Shown piece by piece: positions 19,335-29,499 of a stretch of 64,000 nt of DNA. The position numbers and the translations under genes were made by a program. The stretch comes from Ideonella_A sp963843805. Lineage in GTDB: Bacteria; Pseudomonadota; Gammaproteobacteria; Burkholderiales; Burkholderiaceae_C. The stretch covers positions 434,001 through 498,000 of the forward strand of contig CAWJLY010000009.1 of NCBI GenBank assembly GCA_963843805.1, given 5' to 3'. Numbering within the stretch: the first letter of the stretch is position 1; every line of letters starts with the position of its first letter. The notes under the pieces were generated by a model that was given only the letters and a program-made list of their open reading frames with translations, had not been told where the DNA came from and ran no database searches.

Positions 19335-19916
19335 ATGGCCGACGCCGACGTCAATTTCACCAACCAGTTCCTGATCGCCATGCCTGGCATGGGTGGGGAT
19401 ACCTTTGCCGGTACGGTGGTCTATCTGTGTGAACATACCGACAAGGGTGCGCTCGGGCCTGGTCATCAACAAGCCGATCGACATCACGCTGAAAAATCTG
19501 TTCGACAAGGTCGAACTGCCGCTCGAGCGTGACGATCTGGCGCAGACACCGGTTTTTTTCGGCGGCCCGGTGCAGACCGAGCGGGGCTTCGTGCTGCATG
19601 AACACCAGGATTCCGATGAGGGCCAATACAGTTCGTCGCTGAAGATCCCCGGCGGCCTCGACGATGACCACCAGCAAGGATGTGCTCGAGGCGCTGGCCA
19701 GTGGCGCCGGTCCGAAGAAGATCCTGGTCACGCTGGGTTACAGCGGCTGGGGAGCCGGTCAGCTCGAGGACGAAATGGGCCGCAACAGCTGGATCAATGT
19801 GGCCGCCGCCCCCGACATCATCTTCGACACGCCGGTCGAGCAGCGCTACGACAAGGCCTTGTCGTTGCTCGGCATCGACGTGCGCATGCTGAGCCAGGAA
19901 GACCGGGCACGCATGA
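19335..19916 (+). CDS. yqgE: YqgE/AlgH family protein, frameshifted
   Basis: A UPF0301 protein of unresolved biochemical role, linked to transcriptional control in some gammaproteobacteria (AlgH). Family landmarks: NFTNQFLIAMPGM, a VINKPIDITLKNLF segment, the PVFFGGPVQTERGFVLH motif, and ILVTLGYSGWGAGQLEDE. Three one-base insertions are inferred near 19458, 19662 and 19902; removing them gives 192 residues ending SQEAGHA, the normal family length and ending. Without the last correction the frame reads into ruvX and mimics a YqgE-YqgF fusion. The stop then overlaps the ruvX start (ATGA at 19913). Confidence 0.85.
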
Positions 19917-20422
19917 AGCGCACGGTCGCTCCACCATTGCCTGCCGCTGCATCCCTGCGCAGCCCGCTGTCGTTTCTGGCCTTCGATTACGGCCTGCGCC
20001 GGGTCGGTGCGGCCACCGGCAACAGCCTGACCTGCTCGGCGCAGCCGCTGCGCACGATCTCGCTCGAAGGCGACGCCCGGTTTGCCGCCATCGGCGCACT
20101 GGTCAATGAATGGGCGCCGGCCGCACTGGTGGTCGGAATCCCGTTTCATCCCGACGGCGCGGCGCACGAAAATACCCACCGTGCGCGTCGTTTTGCGCGC
20201 CAGTTGCAAGGCCGCTTCGGCTTGCCGGTGCACGAGGTCGACGAGCGCTACAGCACCACCGAGGCGCTCGGCGATGCGGCGCCTGACGTCGACGCGGCGT
20301 CGGCGGCGATCATCCTGGAGCAATTTCTGCGAGCTTGCCAATGTCGACAACCGAAGCCGGAGTCGTCGATGCCGATTGAAGCCGCTGTCATCCGTCACTG
20401 CTTGCCGTCGGGCGGCCCTTGA
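19913..20422 (+). CDS. ruvX: putative pre-16S rRNA nuclease / Holliday-junction resolvase-like RuvX (YqgF)
   Basis: An RNase H-fold protein of 169 residues. The catalytic-Asp motif FLAFDYGLRRVGAATGN, the VVGIPFHPDGAAHENT segment and EVDERYSTTEA are family hallmarks. The family trims pre-16S rRNA in several bacteria. The ATG at 19913 lies within the corrected yqgE stop. About 25 residues follow the usual end (AAIILEQFLRA), so the true stop may be hidden by another indel near 20335. It is followed by pyrR after one base. Confidence 0.85.
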   Translation: MKRTVAPPLPAAASLRSPLSFLAFDYGLRRVGAATGNSLTCSAQPLRTISLEGDARFAAIGALVNEWAPAALVVGIPFHPDGAAHENTHRARRFARQLQGRFGLPVHEVDERYSTTEALGDAAPDVDAASAAIILEQFLRACQCRQPKPESSMPIEAAVIRHCLPSGGP

Positions 20423-20423
20423 C

Positions 20424-20918
20424 ATGCCCGATCGCACGCTCGATGCCGAAGCGCTTTACCAGCAGCTGCTGATCGGCGTTCGCGAGCTGCTGGTGGGCGA
20501 CGCCGTGCTGGTGGGCATCTGGTCGGGAGGCGCGTGGCTGGCCGAGCGGCTGCAGCGCGACCTGCAACGGCCAGGCGAGCACGGCGTCATTTCGAGCACC
20601 TTGCACCGCGACGATTTCGGCTCGCGCGGGCTGGCTGCCGGTGCCGACCCGACGCGGCTGCCATTCGAGATCGAAGGCCGGCAAATCGTGCTGATCGACG
20701 ATGTGCTCGATACCGGGCGCACGGTGCGCGCCGTCCTCAACGAGCTGTTCGATTTCGGCCGGCCGGCCAGCGTGGCGCTGGCGGTGCTGGTCGACCGCGG
20801 CGGCCGGGAATTGCCGATCCACGCCGCTTTCAGCGCACAGACCATCGAGCTGCCGGCCGAGCGACGCCTGTCGCTGGTGCGTGACGACGCTGGACGGCTC
20901 AGTTTCGACATGCACTGA
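20424..20918 (+). CDS. pyrR: PyrR uracil phosphoribosyltransferase / pyrimidine regulator
   Basis: An intact 164-residue phosphoribosyltransferase-fold protein. The PRPP-binding loop VLIDDVLDTGRTVRAVL is textbook, and VGIWSGGAWLAERL and STLHRDDF match PyrR. In Gram-positive bacteria PyrR binds pyr mRNA and has weak UPRTase activity; in proteobacteria a pyrR next to pyrBC' is common, but no attenuator has been noticed here. It is 11 bases upstream of pyrB, same strand. It is one of the few undamaged genes in the indel-rich stretch. Confidence 0.92.
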   Translation: MPDRTLDAEALYQQLLIGVRELLVGDAVLVGIWSGGAWLAERLQRDLQRPGEHGVISSTLHRDDFGSRGLAAGADPTRLPFEIEGRQIVLIDDVLDTGRTVRAVLNELFDFGRPASVALAVLVDRGGRELPIHAAFSAQTIELPAERRLSLVRDDAGRLSFDMH

Positions 20919-20929
20919 GAGGCAATCGG

Positions 20930-21893
20930 ATGCTGTCGCGACGCAATCCCCAGCTCAATGCCCACGGCGAGCTGATCCACCTGTTGTCGATCGAAGGGCT
21001 GCCGCGCGCGGTGATCCACCAGATTCTCGATACCGCGGGCAGCTTTCTCAGCGTCAATGACCGCGAAGTGAAGAAGGTTCCGCTGCTGCGCGGCAAGAGC
21101 CTGTTCAACCTGTTCTTCGAGAACAGCACCCGCACCCGAACCACCTTCGAGATCGCCGCCAAGCGGCTGTCGGCCGATGTCATCAACCTCGATATCTCGC
21201 GCTCGTCGACAGCCAAAGGCGAAAGCCTGCTCGACACCATCGCCAACCTGTCGGCGATGCACGCCGACATGTTCGTGGTCCGCCATGCGGAGAGCGGGTG
21301 CGCCGTACCTGATCGCGCAGCATGTCGCGCCGCATGTGCGCGTCGTCAATGCCGGTGACGGGCGCCATGCGCACCCGACGCAGGGCCTGCTCGACATGTA
21401 CACGATCCGCCATTTCAAGAAAGATTTCACCGGGCTGACGGTGGCGGTTGTCGGCGATATCGTGCATTCGCGCGTCGCTCGCTCGGATATCCATGCCTTG
21501 ACGACACTGGGCGTGCCGGAGATTCGTGCGGTCGGCCCGAAAACGCTGGTGCCGGCCGATTTTCGCGAGATGGGTGTTCGCGTCTGCCACGACATGGCGG
21601 AAGGCATTCGCGATGCCGACGTGATCATCATGCTGCGTCTGCAGAACGAGCGGATGAGCGGCGCGATGCTGCCCAGCGCTGGCGAGTTCTTCAAGAGCTT
21701 CGGCCTGACGCCGGAGAAGCTGGCGCTGGCCAGACCCGATGCGATCGTGATGCATCCGGGCCCGATCAATCGCGGCGTCGAGATCGATTCGGCGGTTGCC
21801 GATGGCAGCCAGAGCGTGATCCTGCCGCAGGTGACCTTCGGCATAGCGGTGCGCATGGCGGTGATGTCGATCATCGCCGGCAACAGCGCATGA
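20930..21893 (+). CDS. pyrB: aspartate carbamoyltransferase catalytic chain PyrB, frameshifted
   Basis: It makes N-carbamoyl-L-aspartate, the second step of pyrimidine synthesis. The carbamoyl-phosphate loop FENSTRTRTTFEIAAKRL, SSTAKGESLLDT, the GDGRHAHPTQGLLDMYTI segment and VMHPGPINRGVE are all present. The frame breaks once near 21297, where AGCGGTGCG appears as AGCGGGTGCG; removing one G gives 320 residues, the usual length. The gene is followed after 43 bases by an inactive dihydroorotase homologue, its expected structural partner. Confidence 0.93.
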
Positions 21894-21936
21894 GGCAGCC
21901 CACCTCGTTGCGGCCCAGAGCATCCCGGAGGCCTGC

Positions 21937-23266
21937 ATGAACCTGCTGATTCGCAATGGCCGGGTGATCGACCCGGCCAGCGGGCGCGACGAGTTTGCCG
22001 ATCTGCTGATCAGCGGCGGGCGCATCGTCGCGCATCGGTGCCGATCTCGACGCCGGCCGCGCTGATCGCATCATCGACGCCAGCGGTTGTGTGGTCGCGC
22101 CTGGTCTGGTCGATCTGGCTGCGCGGCTGCGCGAGCCGGGCTATGAACACGAAGGCATGCTGGAAAGCGAGCTCAACGCGGCGGCGGCTGGCGGGGTGAC
22201 CAGCCTGGTTTGTCCACCCGATACCGATCCGGTGCTCGACGAGCCCGGGCTGGTCGAGATGCTCAAGTTTCGAGCCCGCAAGTTGAGCCTGTGCCGTTTG
22301 TTCCCGCTCGGCGCGCTGACCCGCGGTCTGGCCGGCGAGGTGTTGACCGAAATGGCCGAATTGACCGAAGCCGGCTGCGTCGGCTTTTCGCAGGCCGAGG
22401 TGCCGGTGCGTGACACCTTGATCCTGCATCGGGCGCTGCAATACGCCTCGACCTTCGGTTATTCGGTGTGGCTTCGCCCGCAGGACAAATGGCTGGGCAA
22501 CGGCGTGGCTGCCAGCGGACCGGTGGCGACCCGGCTGGGCCTGACCGGCGTGCCGGTGATCGCCGAGACGGTTGCGCTGCATACGATCTTCGAACTGGTT
22601 CGCAGCAGCGGTGCCAGTGTCCACCTGTGCCGGCTGTCGAGCGCAGCCGGCGTCGAGCTGGTGCGCGCCGCCAAGGCCGAAGGGTTGCCGGTGACCTGCG
22701 ATGTCAGCATCAATTCGCTGCACCTGACCGACATCGATATCGGCTATTTCGATTCGGCAATGCGCCTGACACCACCGTTGCGCCAGCAGCGCGACCGCGA
22801 TGCACTGCGCGCCGGGCTTGGCCGACGGCACGCATCGATGCGCTGGTCAGCGACCACACGCCGGTCGACGAAGACGCCAAGACGCTGCCGTTCGCCGAGG
22901 CCGAGCCAGGCGCCAGCGGCCTCGAATTGCTGCTCAGCCTGGCGTTGAAATGGGGCGATGACGCCTTTGCCGATCCGCGCAGCGGCCTGCACCGGGCGCT
23001 GGCCACCGTCACCTGCGAGCCGGTGCGGGTGCTCGGCAATGCACTCGGCTCGCTGGCGGCAAGCGCCGGCCGGCTGGTCGAGGGCGGGGTCGGCGATGTC
23101 TGCGTCTTCGATCCCCTCGCGCAGTGGCGCGTCGATCCGAAGAGCGCTGCGCAGCCAGGGGCGGCATACGCCGTTCGCCGGATATGAGCTGCCGGGACGT
23201 GTCGTCGCCACGGTGGTGGCCGGCAATCTGGCATTCGAGCTCGAAGCGGCTGCCAGGGCCGGCTGA
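21937..23266 (+). CDS. pyrC': dihydroorotase-like PyrC' (probably non-catalytic ATCase partner), frameshifted
   Basis: An amidohydrolase-fold protein: N-terminal LLIRNGRVIDPASGRDEFADL, GCVVAPGLVD, REPGYEHEGM, ALVSDHTPVDEDAKTLPF. The metal-binding HxH that follows GLVD in active dihydroorotases reads AAR here (GLVDLAARLREPG), so the zinc site is lost. That matches the inactive PyrC' subunits that hold ATCase together in pseudomonads and many betaproteobacteria. An active dihydroorotase should exist elsewhere. Four one-base insertions are inferred (near 22032, 22820, 22831, 23142); correction gives about 441 residues. The stop overlaps the plsC ATG (TGATG at 23264). Confidence 0.88.
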
Positions 23267-24047
23267 TGGCGGCGTCGCAGCGCCGCGCATTGGCACGCGG
23301 CTGTCGCGAACCGCACTGCACGTGCTGCACGGCATTGCCATCGCGACACTGCGTTTTCCCCGCATGGCCGCTACCGAGCGTGCAGCCAAGGTGCAATGGT
23401 GGTCGGCCAAGGTGCTTGCGTCTGATGGGCGTGCGCCTCGACAGCGTCCGGACTGCCACGTCCCGGGGCCAAGCTGCTGGTAGCCAATCATGTGTCGTGG
23501 CTCGACATCATGGCGATCCATGCGGTTTGTCCGGAGGCGCGTTTCGTCTCGAAAGCCGACGTGCTGAAGTGGCCGCTGCTCGGCATGCTGGTTGCGGCAG
23601 CGGGCACCTTGTTCATCGAGCGCGAGCGCAAGCGCGATGCGCTGCGCGTCGTGCACCGGATGGCGACTCGCTGCGGGCCGGCGAAACGCGTGGCGATCTT
23701 TCCCGAAGGCACGACGTCGGACGGCCGATCGGTGCTGCCGTTCCATGCCAATCTGCTGCAGGCCGCGAGTGGCCAGCGAGGCGCCGGTGCAGCCGCTCGT
23801 GCTGGCCTATTCCGATCCGTCGGGCGCCGTCAGCCGGGCGGTCACTTTCGTCGGCGAGACCACGCTGGTGCAGAGCCTGTGGTGGGTTGCCTGCGGCGAG
23901 GCCTGCAGGTCAGCGTTCGCATGCTGGCTGCTGCATTCGGTGCGTCAGGCCGATCGCCGCGCACTCGCCGACCAGCTGACGCCGAAATCGGTGCCGAGAT
24001 TGCGCGGGCTGCGTTCAGCTGCAACCGAAGGTCAGCCCTTGCCCTGA
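23266..24047 (+). CDS. plsC: 1-acyl-sn-glycerol-3-phosphate acyltransferase (PlsC-like), frameshifted
   Basis: A membrane-associated acyltransferase that would add the second acyl chain in phospholipid synthesis. The NHVSWLDIMAIH block is the NHxxxxD active-site motif, and FIERERKRDALRVVH and VAIFPEGTTSDG are the glycerophosphate-binding motifs. These lie in different frames; breaks are inferred near 23297, 23415, 23450, 23773 and 23900, and in the tail. The true stop is uncertain: 24047 is the end in one of two candidate frames. The 3' end overlaps convergent gpmA by about 16 bases. Confidence 0.8.
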
Positions 24048-24778
24048 TTGGCGACCGCTGCGGCGGCCTTGGCGGCCGCTTCGGGGTCGCCGAGATAGCG
24101 GCTGCGCAGTCGGTTTCAGTTCGGCGTCGAGGTCGTAGACCAGCGGAATGCCGTTCGGAATATTCAGCCCGACGATGTCGTCGTCGCTGACGCCGTCGAG
24201 ATATTTGACCAGCGCGCGGATGCTGTTGCCATGGGCCGACGATCAGAATGCGCTGGCCGTCGCGGATCGCCGGCGCGATGCGCGAATGCCACAGCGGCAG
24301 CACGCGCGCGACCGTATCCTTCAGGCATTCGGTCAGCGGCACTTGCGCGGGTCGAGGCTTGGCGTAGCGCGGATCGGCGCGTTCCGAGCGCGGATCGACC
24401 GGCATCGAGCGCCGGCGGCGGCGTGTCGTAGCTGCGCCGCCAGACCAGCACCTGCTCGTCGCCGTATTGCTTCGCCGTCTCGGCCTTGTTCAGCCCCTGC
24501 AGCGCACCGTAATGGCGTTCGTTGAGTCGCCATTCGTTGACCACCGGCAGCCAGGTGCGGTCCATCTGGTCGAGCGCATGCCACAGCGTCCAGATCGCGC
24601 GCTTGAGCACCGAGGTGTAGGCGATGTCGAATTCGAAGCCTTCGGCCTTCAGCAGCCGACCGGCCTCGCGCGCCTGCTCGACGCCGGTGGGGGTCAGCTC
24701 GACATCGGTCCAGCCGGTGAAGCGGTTTTCGAGGTTCCAGGTCGATTCGCCGTGGCGGATCAGCACGAGTTGGTACAT
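24032..24778 (-). CDS. gpmA: 2,3-bisphosphoglycerate-dependent phosphoglycerate mutase GpmA, frameshifted
   Basis: A glycolytic enzyme interconverting 3- and 2-phosphoglycerate. The N-terminal LVLIRHGESTWNLENRFTGW contains the phosphohistidine, followed by RRSYDTPPPALD and, after correction, VAHGNSIRALVKYLDG with the second active-site His, and the family tail NIPNGIPLVYDLDAEL. Frame breaks are inferred near 24405, 24355, 24335, 24236 and 24110, mostly extra single bases. The ORF length of 747 bases fits about 247 residues once corrected. The start at 24778 faces the rhodanese gene across about 100 bases. Confidence 0.87.
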
Positions 24779-24829
24779 GGCGGGCGATGTGTAGGTGGAG
24801 CAGGCCAGTGCGGCGGGAGTGACAAATTC

Positions 24830-24835
24830 TATAAT
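24830..24835 (+). promoter_or_regulatory. possible -10 box for the rhodanese-grx-secB genes
   Basis: A perfect TATAAT lies 46 bases before the GTG of the rhodanese gene, in the only sizeable gap between it and divergent gpmA. No good -35 hexamer is visible at 16-18 bases, so this is a tentative sigma-70 call. Confidence 0.35.
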
Positions 24836-24880
24836 CCCGGGTTGCATCAAACCGACCCGAGTCACGTTCGGGCACCCCTC

Positions 24881-25292
24881 GTGAAATTTTTCATCGACAA
24901 CTGGTTTCTGTTCGTCACCGCGCTGGTCGTCCGGCGGCCTGCTGCTGTGGCCGATGGTTTCGCGCGGCGGCGGCGCGGCAAGGTGAGCACCAGCGAGGCG
25001 GTGCGCCTGATCAACCGCGAGCGCGCCATGCTGCTCGATATCAGCGATCCGGCCGAGTTTGCGAGCGGCCACCCGGCCGGCGCGCGCAACGTGCCGCTGG
25101 CGGCACTCGAAAAATCCGACGATCTGCCGAAGAACAAGGCCTTGCCGGTGGTGGTGGTGTGCCAGACCGGCTCGCGGGCCTCGCGCGGCGTCGCTATCCT
25201 GCGCAAGCTCGGCTATGAAAATGCGCAGCCCGATGGGCGGCGGGCTGGCCGCCTGGCGCGAGGCCAATCTGCCGGTCGAGAAGACGGCCTGA
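24881..25292 (+). CDS. membrane-anchored rhodanese-like protein, frameshifted
   Basis: A GTG-started protein of about 136 residues. An N-terminal membrane helix (FFIDNWFLFVTALV, continuing after correction as GGLLLWPMV) is followed by a rhodanese domain: VRLINRERAMLLDISDPAEF, HPAGARNVPL and the active-site loop VVVCQTGSRA with the persulfide-forming Cys. Two compensating breaks lie near 24930 and 24978 and one extra base near 25230. It precedes grxC by 25 bases; rhodanese-grxC-secB is a common order in betaproteobacteria. The sulfur acceptor is unknown. Confidence 0.83.
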
Positions 25293-25317
25293 AACTGCAC
25301 AGCAAACCAATCGAACC

Positions 25318-25579
25318 ATGCCACCCGTCAAGATCTTCACCACCGCGACCTGCCCGTATCTGCATCCACGCCAAACAGTTGCTCAGACAGCGCGGCGTCG
25401 AGACGCTCGACGAGATCCGCGTCGACCTCGATCCCGGCCAGCGCAAGGTGATGATGGAGCTGAGCGGACGGCGCACGGTGCCGCAGATCTTCATCGGCGA
25501 TGCCCATGTCGGCGGCTGCGACGACCTGATCGCACTCGACCAGGCCGGCAAGCTGCTGCCGATGCTCGGCGCTGACTGA
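25318..25579 (+). CDS. grxC: glutaredoxin 3 GrxC, frameshifted
   Basis: A small thiol-disulfide oxidoreductase. The start MPPVKIFTTATCPY leads into the active site, which reads CPYC once an extra C near 25361 is removed, followed by HAKQLLRQRGV. The glutathione-binding TVPQIFIGDAHVGGCDDL motif is intact. Corrected length is 86 residues, exactly the family norm. It lies between the rhodanese gene and secB. Confidence 0.92.
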
Positions 25580-25666
25580 CCGGGCGACGATAATCCCGCT
25601 TCATGCGCTCGCGGCCAGGTCGGCAGCGGGCGTTTTGTTCATTCACATCAGAGAGACTTTTCATTC

Positions 25667-26170
25667 ATGGCCGACGACGTTCAGACTTCAGCAACTCCCG
25701 CAGCGACCGAGACTGCGGATGCACCCTTGTTCCAGATCCAGCGGCTGTATCTGAAGGATCTGTCGCTCGAGCAGCCGAATTCGCCGCAGATCCTGCTCGA
25801 GCAGGCGCAGCCGCAGGTCGACATCAACCTCGGGCTGGGTGCCGAAACCGTCGCCGAAGCGATGTACGAAGTGACCGTCACGGCCACCGTGACGACCAAG
25901 GTCAACGACAAGGTGTTGTTTCTGGTCGAGGCCAAGCAGGCCGGGATCTTCGAGATCCGCAATGTTCCGGACGACGATCTGCAGAAGATCATCGGCATCG
26001 CCTGTCCGAACATCATCTACCCGTACCTGCGCGCCATCGTGTCGGATGTCTGCACGCGTGCCGGCTTCCCGCCGGTGGTCCTCACCGAGATGAATTTCCA
26101 GGCCATGTTCGAGGCCCAGCAGGCGCAATCCGCCGCCGTGTCGAACGGTTCAGCCGCAACCGTCAACTGA
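25667..26170 (+). CDS. secB: protein-export chaperone SecB
   Basis: An intact 167-residue cytoplasmic chaperone that keeps preproteins unfolded and delivers them to SecA. Typical SecB stretches: FQIQRLYLKDLSLEQPNSP, VDINLGLGAE, NDKVLFLVEAKQAGIF and CPNIIYPYLRAIVSDV. The Ala/Thr-rich first 20 residues are an acidic extension common in this group. The ATG at 25667 follows an AGAGAGAC purine stretch. gpsA begins 84 bases downstream, the usual neighbour. Confidence 0.96.
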   Translation: MADDVQTSATPAATETADAPLFQIQRLYLKDLSLEQPNSPQILLEQAQPQVDINLGLGAETVAEAMYEVTVTATVTTKVNDKVLFLVEAKQAGIFEIRNVPDDDLQKIIGIACPNIIYPYLRAIVSDVCTRAGFPPVVLTEMNFQAMFEAQQAQSAAVSNGSAATVN

Positions 26171-26253
26171 AGACGCGACCGCGAACCAACGCGGAAGTTG
26201 CTTCGCCCGTTGAAGCGTCGGCACCCAGCGCCCAGCACGCCCATCGAGACGGC

Positions 26254-27280
26254 ATGAACATCACCGTGCTCGGTGCGGGCGCCTGGGGCACTGCGCTGGC
26301 GGTCCAGGCCTGCAGTCGGCACCCGGTTCGTCTGTGGGCACGTGATCCGGCCCAGGTCGCCCAGATGATCTCGCTGCGGCGCAATGCGTCTTATCTCGAT
26401 GAAGTGGGTCTGCCTGACGAGCTGCAGATCAGCGCCGATCTGGCCGCTTCGCTGGAGCATGCCTCAGACGGCCTGATCGTTGTTGCGACGCCGATGGCCG
26501 GTTTGAGCGCCTTGCTCGAAGCTATCGGACGCCTGGCCGATCCGACGACGCCAGTGGTCTGGCTGTGCAAGGGTTTCGAGCAGAACAGCGGTGAGCTGGC
26601 CCACGAGGTGGCCGCGCCGTCTGCTCGGCAGTCGCCCGTCGGGCGTCTTGTCGGGGCCGAGCTTTGCGATCGAGGTTGCGCGCGGCCAACCGACTGCGCT
26701 GGTCTGCCGCGAGCGCGGATGCAGATGGTAGGCGAGCGCGCGGTCGACGCGTTTCACGGCGACGGACTGCGCGTCTATACCTCGGACGACCCGATCGGCG
26801 TCGAAGTCGGCGGTGCTGTGAAGAATGTGCTGGCGATCGCCACCGGTATCGCCGATGGCATGCCGGCCGCGTGCAGTCAAAGCGCAGGAAAATGGCCTGG
26901 GTCTGAATGCGCGGGCGGCCTTGATCACCCGCGGTCTGGCCGAAATGACACGGCTTGGCGTGGCGCTCGGTGCCCGTGCGGAAACCTTCATGGGGTTGTC
27001 GGGCTTGGGCGATCTGGTGCTGACGGCCACTGGCTCGTTGTCGCGCAATCGTCAGGTCGGCCTGCGCATTGGCGCGATGGGCGCCGCTGGCGTCGATCCT
27101 GGCTGAACTCGGTCATGTCGCCGAAGGCGTGCATGTGCGCGCCGACGGTGCTGCAGCGCGCCCGCTCGCTCGGCGTCGAGATGCCGATCACCCAGGCGGT
27201 GGTCGATGTCATCGAAGGCCGGCTGAGTGCCGGCGAGGCAGTCAACGAATTGATGGCGCCGCGACTCGCGACGCGAGTAG
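26254..27280 (+). CDS. gpsA: NAD(P)H-dependent glycerol-3-phosphate dehydrogenase GpsA, frameshifted
   Basis: It makes sn-glycerol-3-phosphate for phospholipids. The dinucleotide-binding start MNITVLGAGAWGTALA, VVWLCKGFE, DDPIGVEVGGAVKNVLAIA (with the catalytic Lys), ITRGLAEMTRLG and GLSGLGDLVLT are clear. Frame breaks occur between 26615 and 26640, near 26720, 26870, 27090 and 27140, and at 27263. Removing an extra C at the last site gives the ending ELMARDSRRE and the TAG at 27278. The gene is convergent with trmL, 34 bases apart. Confidence 0.88.
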
Positions 27281-27314
27281 GTTCCGCCCGCCGGGCGCAT
27301 TTTCAAGCTTCGAC

Positions 27315-27790
27315 TCAGATCGAACCCTGGTAGCCGCAACTGCGCCAGGCGTCGAAGACCGCCACGGCGACGGCGTTGCTGAGGTTCAGGCTGCGTTGGC
27401 CTTCTCGCATCGGCAGGCGGATGCGCCGGTCGGGCGCGAAACTGCTCGCGTATCGGTGCCGGCAGGCCGGCGGTTTCGCGAGCCGAAGACGAGCCAGTCG
27501 CCGGCTTGCCAGCTGACATCCGACAACCGGCCAGCTGCCGCGTGTCGTGAAAGCGAACAGGCGGCCGCCGGCCTGAGTTGCGCGCCAGCTGCAGCTGAAT
27601 CCCAGTCGGCATGGCGCTCGACGCGGGCGTATTCGTGGTAGTCGAGGCCGGCGCGCTGCAATTGGCGGTCTTCCATCGAGAAGCCGAGCGGTTCAACCAG
27701 GTGAAGGCTGCAGCCGGTATTGGCCGCCAGCCGGATCACGTTGCCGGTATTGGGCGGAATTTCGGGATGGACCAGAACGATGTGGAACAT
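27315..27790 (-). CDS. trmL: tRNA (cytidine(34)-2'-O)-methyltransferase TrmL, frameshifted
   Basis: A SPOUT-class, trefoil-knot methyltransferase that modifies the wobble nucleotide of leucine tRNAs. The N terminus IVLVHPEIPPNTGNVIRLAA and LHLVEPLGFSMEDRQLQRAGLDY are diagnostic. The SAM-binding knot residues (LVFGSETAGLP, then MREGQRSLNLSNAVAV) lie in other frames because of breaks near 27590, 27480 and 27410. The tail CGYQGSI ends at TGA 27315. comF lies 57 bases upstream on the same strand. Confidence 0.87.
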
Positions 27791-27847
27791 GGCTCGATTG
27801 TCGGTTGGGCGGCGCCCGTTGTGGGTCGGGGCGGCACGATGGCAGAC

Positions 27848-28557
27848 TCATTCGCCAGGCGCCGGCGTCCTGGCCAGCGTCCAGATCTGCACTCGAGCGG
27901 CGCCGGCTTGGCGCAATACGCGAAGCTGATCTCCTCGGCCGTCGCGCCGGTGGTCATCACGTCGTCGACCACCGTCACATCGCGGCCGTGCCAGTTCGTG
28001 GCGGCGCAGCGGCTCGATCGCAAAGGCATGGCGGACGTTGGCCAGGCGTTCCTCGCGCGGCAGCGACAGCTGCGGCGGCGTGTCGCGCACGCGCAGCAGC
28101 AGATGCGGGCTGGCCGGTGCGCCGAGCCGCCGCGCCAGCCGGCGCGCCAGCTCCCAGGCCTGGTTGTAGCCGCGTTCGCGCAAGCGGCGCGGGCTGACCG
28201 GCGTCGGCAGCGATCAGGTCCGGCGTCGCCAGCCGCGCCGCCCGACTGGCGTCGAGCAGGCGGTCGGCGAGCGCGGCAGCGAAGTCGAGCGCGGAGTGAA
28301 ACTTGAAGCGTGTGATCACGGCGTCCCACGGCGCCGCATAGTCGAGCGCGGCCAGCGCCAGGTCGTGGCCTGGTGGCGCGATCAGGCAGCGGCCGCAGAC
28401 CTCGACCGCTTCGGCGTACCGGCAACGCACAGCGCCGGCAGCGCGGGCGCGGCGATGCGAAGCGCACGACGCAGCGGTTGCACATCCTCGACCAGCCCCA
28501 GCCTTGGCAGATGCCGCATTGCGAGGGCAATTCTGGCAGACCGAAAGCCGATTTCAT
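27848..28557 (-). CDS. comF: ComF family phosphoribosyltransferase-like protein, frameshifted
   Basis: A protein related to competence factor ComF/GntX. The N-terminal Cys-rich part has CGICQGWGWSRMCNRC and further paired Cys that would bind zinc, and the C-terminal part has the PRPP-type loop DVTVVDDVMTTGATAEEI. Between them, YAAPWDAVITRFKFH and ALADRL lie in another frame, so at least four indels are present (near 28440, 28210, 28110 and 27890). The ATG at 28557 is 21 bases from the divergent bioC start. The biochemical role is unknown. Confidence 0.8.
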
Positions 28558-28578
28558 CTCGTCAATATACTGGCCGCA

Positions 28579-29499
28579 ATGGCTGAACGTGTGATCGATT
28601 CGTTGGCCGTACAGGCCCAGTTGCGGCGCTTGCTGCGCCGACAGCTGGCCGGTGAGGGCGGCCACGGCCCCTGGCTGCATGGCGAGGTGGCGCGGCGCAT
28701 GGGCGCAACGCCTGTCGCTGATCCGTCTGCGCCCGCAACAGATCATCGAATGGTGGGGCGCGCTCGGTTGCAGCGATGCCGTTCTGGGCGAGGCCTATCC
28801 GCGGGCCGAACGGCTGGTTGTCGAGCCCGACTCCGCCTGGGCCCAGGCAACCCGCAGCCAGCGGCAGTCGCCTTGGTGGGCCCGCCGTCGCTGGCGCGAT
28901 GGCACTCAAGTGGTTGTCGAGGCTGCGCAGTTGCTGCCTGCGCACGCCAGCCAATTGGTCTGGGCCAACATGGTGTTGCATGCGGTGGCTGATCCGCCGC
29001 AATTGATGAAGCGTTGGCACCAGGCCTTGCAGGTCGATGGCTTCGTGATGTTTTCGAGCCTCGGGCCCGACACACTGAAGCAATTGCGATCGTTGTACGC
29101 GGCCTGTGGTTGGGGCCCGATCGGATCCGATTTCGTCGACATGCACGACTACGGCGACATGCTGTTGCAAGCCGGCTTTGCCGACCCGGTGATGGATCAG
29201 GAGACCCTGACTCTGACCTGGCAATCCGCTGCCGATTTGCTGGCCGAGTTGCGCGGTCTGGGCGGCAACGTGTCGCCGCTTCGTCATCGGGGATTGCGAA
29301 CGCCACGCTGGCACCGCGATCTGCAGCTGGCGCTGGAACGCTTGCGTGGTGCGGATGGGCGCCTTGCAGTTGAGTTTCGAGATTGCCTATGGACACGCCT
29401 TCAAAGCCCCGCCGCGGCGCCAGCCCATGGCCGACACCTCGGTCAGCCTGGCCGAGATGCGGCAACATGTCCGCGCAGGCTCGCAAGCGCGACAGCTGA
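28579..29499 (+). CDS. bioC: malonyl-[acyl-carrier protein] O-methyltransferase-like BioC, frameshifted
   Basis: A SAM-dependent methyltransferase of the BioC family, which starts pimeloyl synthesis for biotin. Seen: RLRPQQIIEWWG, QLVWANMVLHAVADPPQLMKRWHQAL, GFVMFSSLGPDTLKQLRS and FVDMHDYGDMLLQAGFADPV, all typical of BioC. The SAM-binding glycine loop is not clear in this copy. Three one-base insertions are inferred near 28707, 29362 and 29480; removing them gives 305 residues and a stop at 29499 (29582 if the last is not corrected). It is divergent from comF. Confidence 0.8.
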
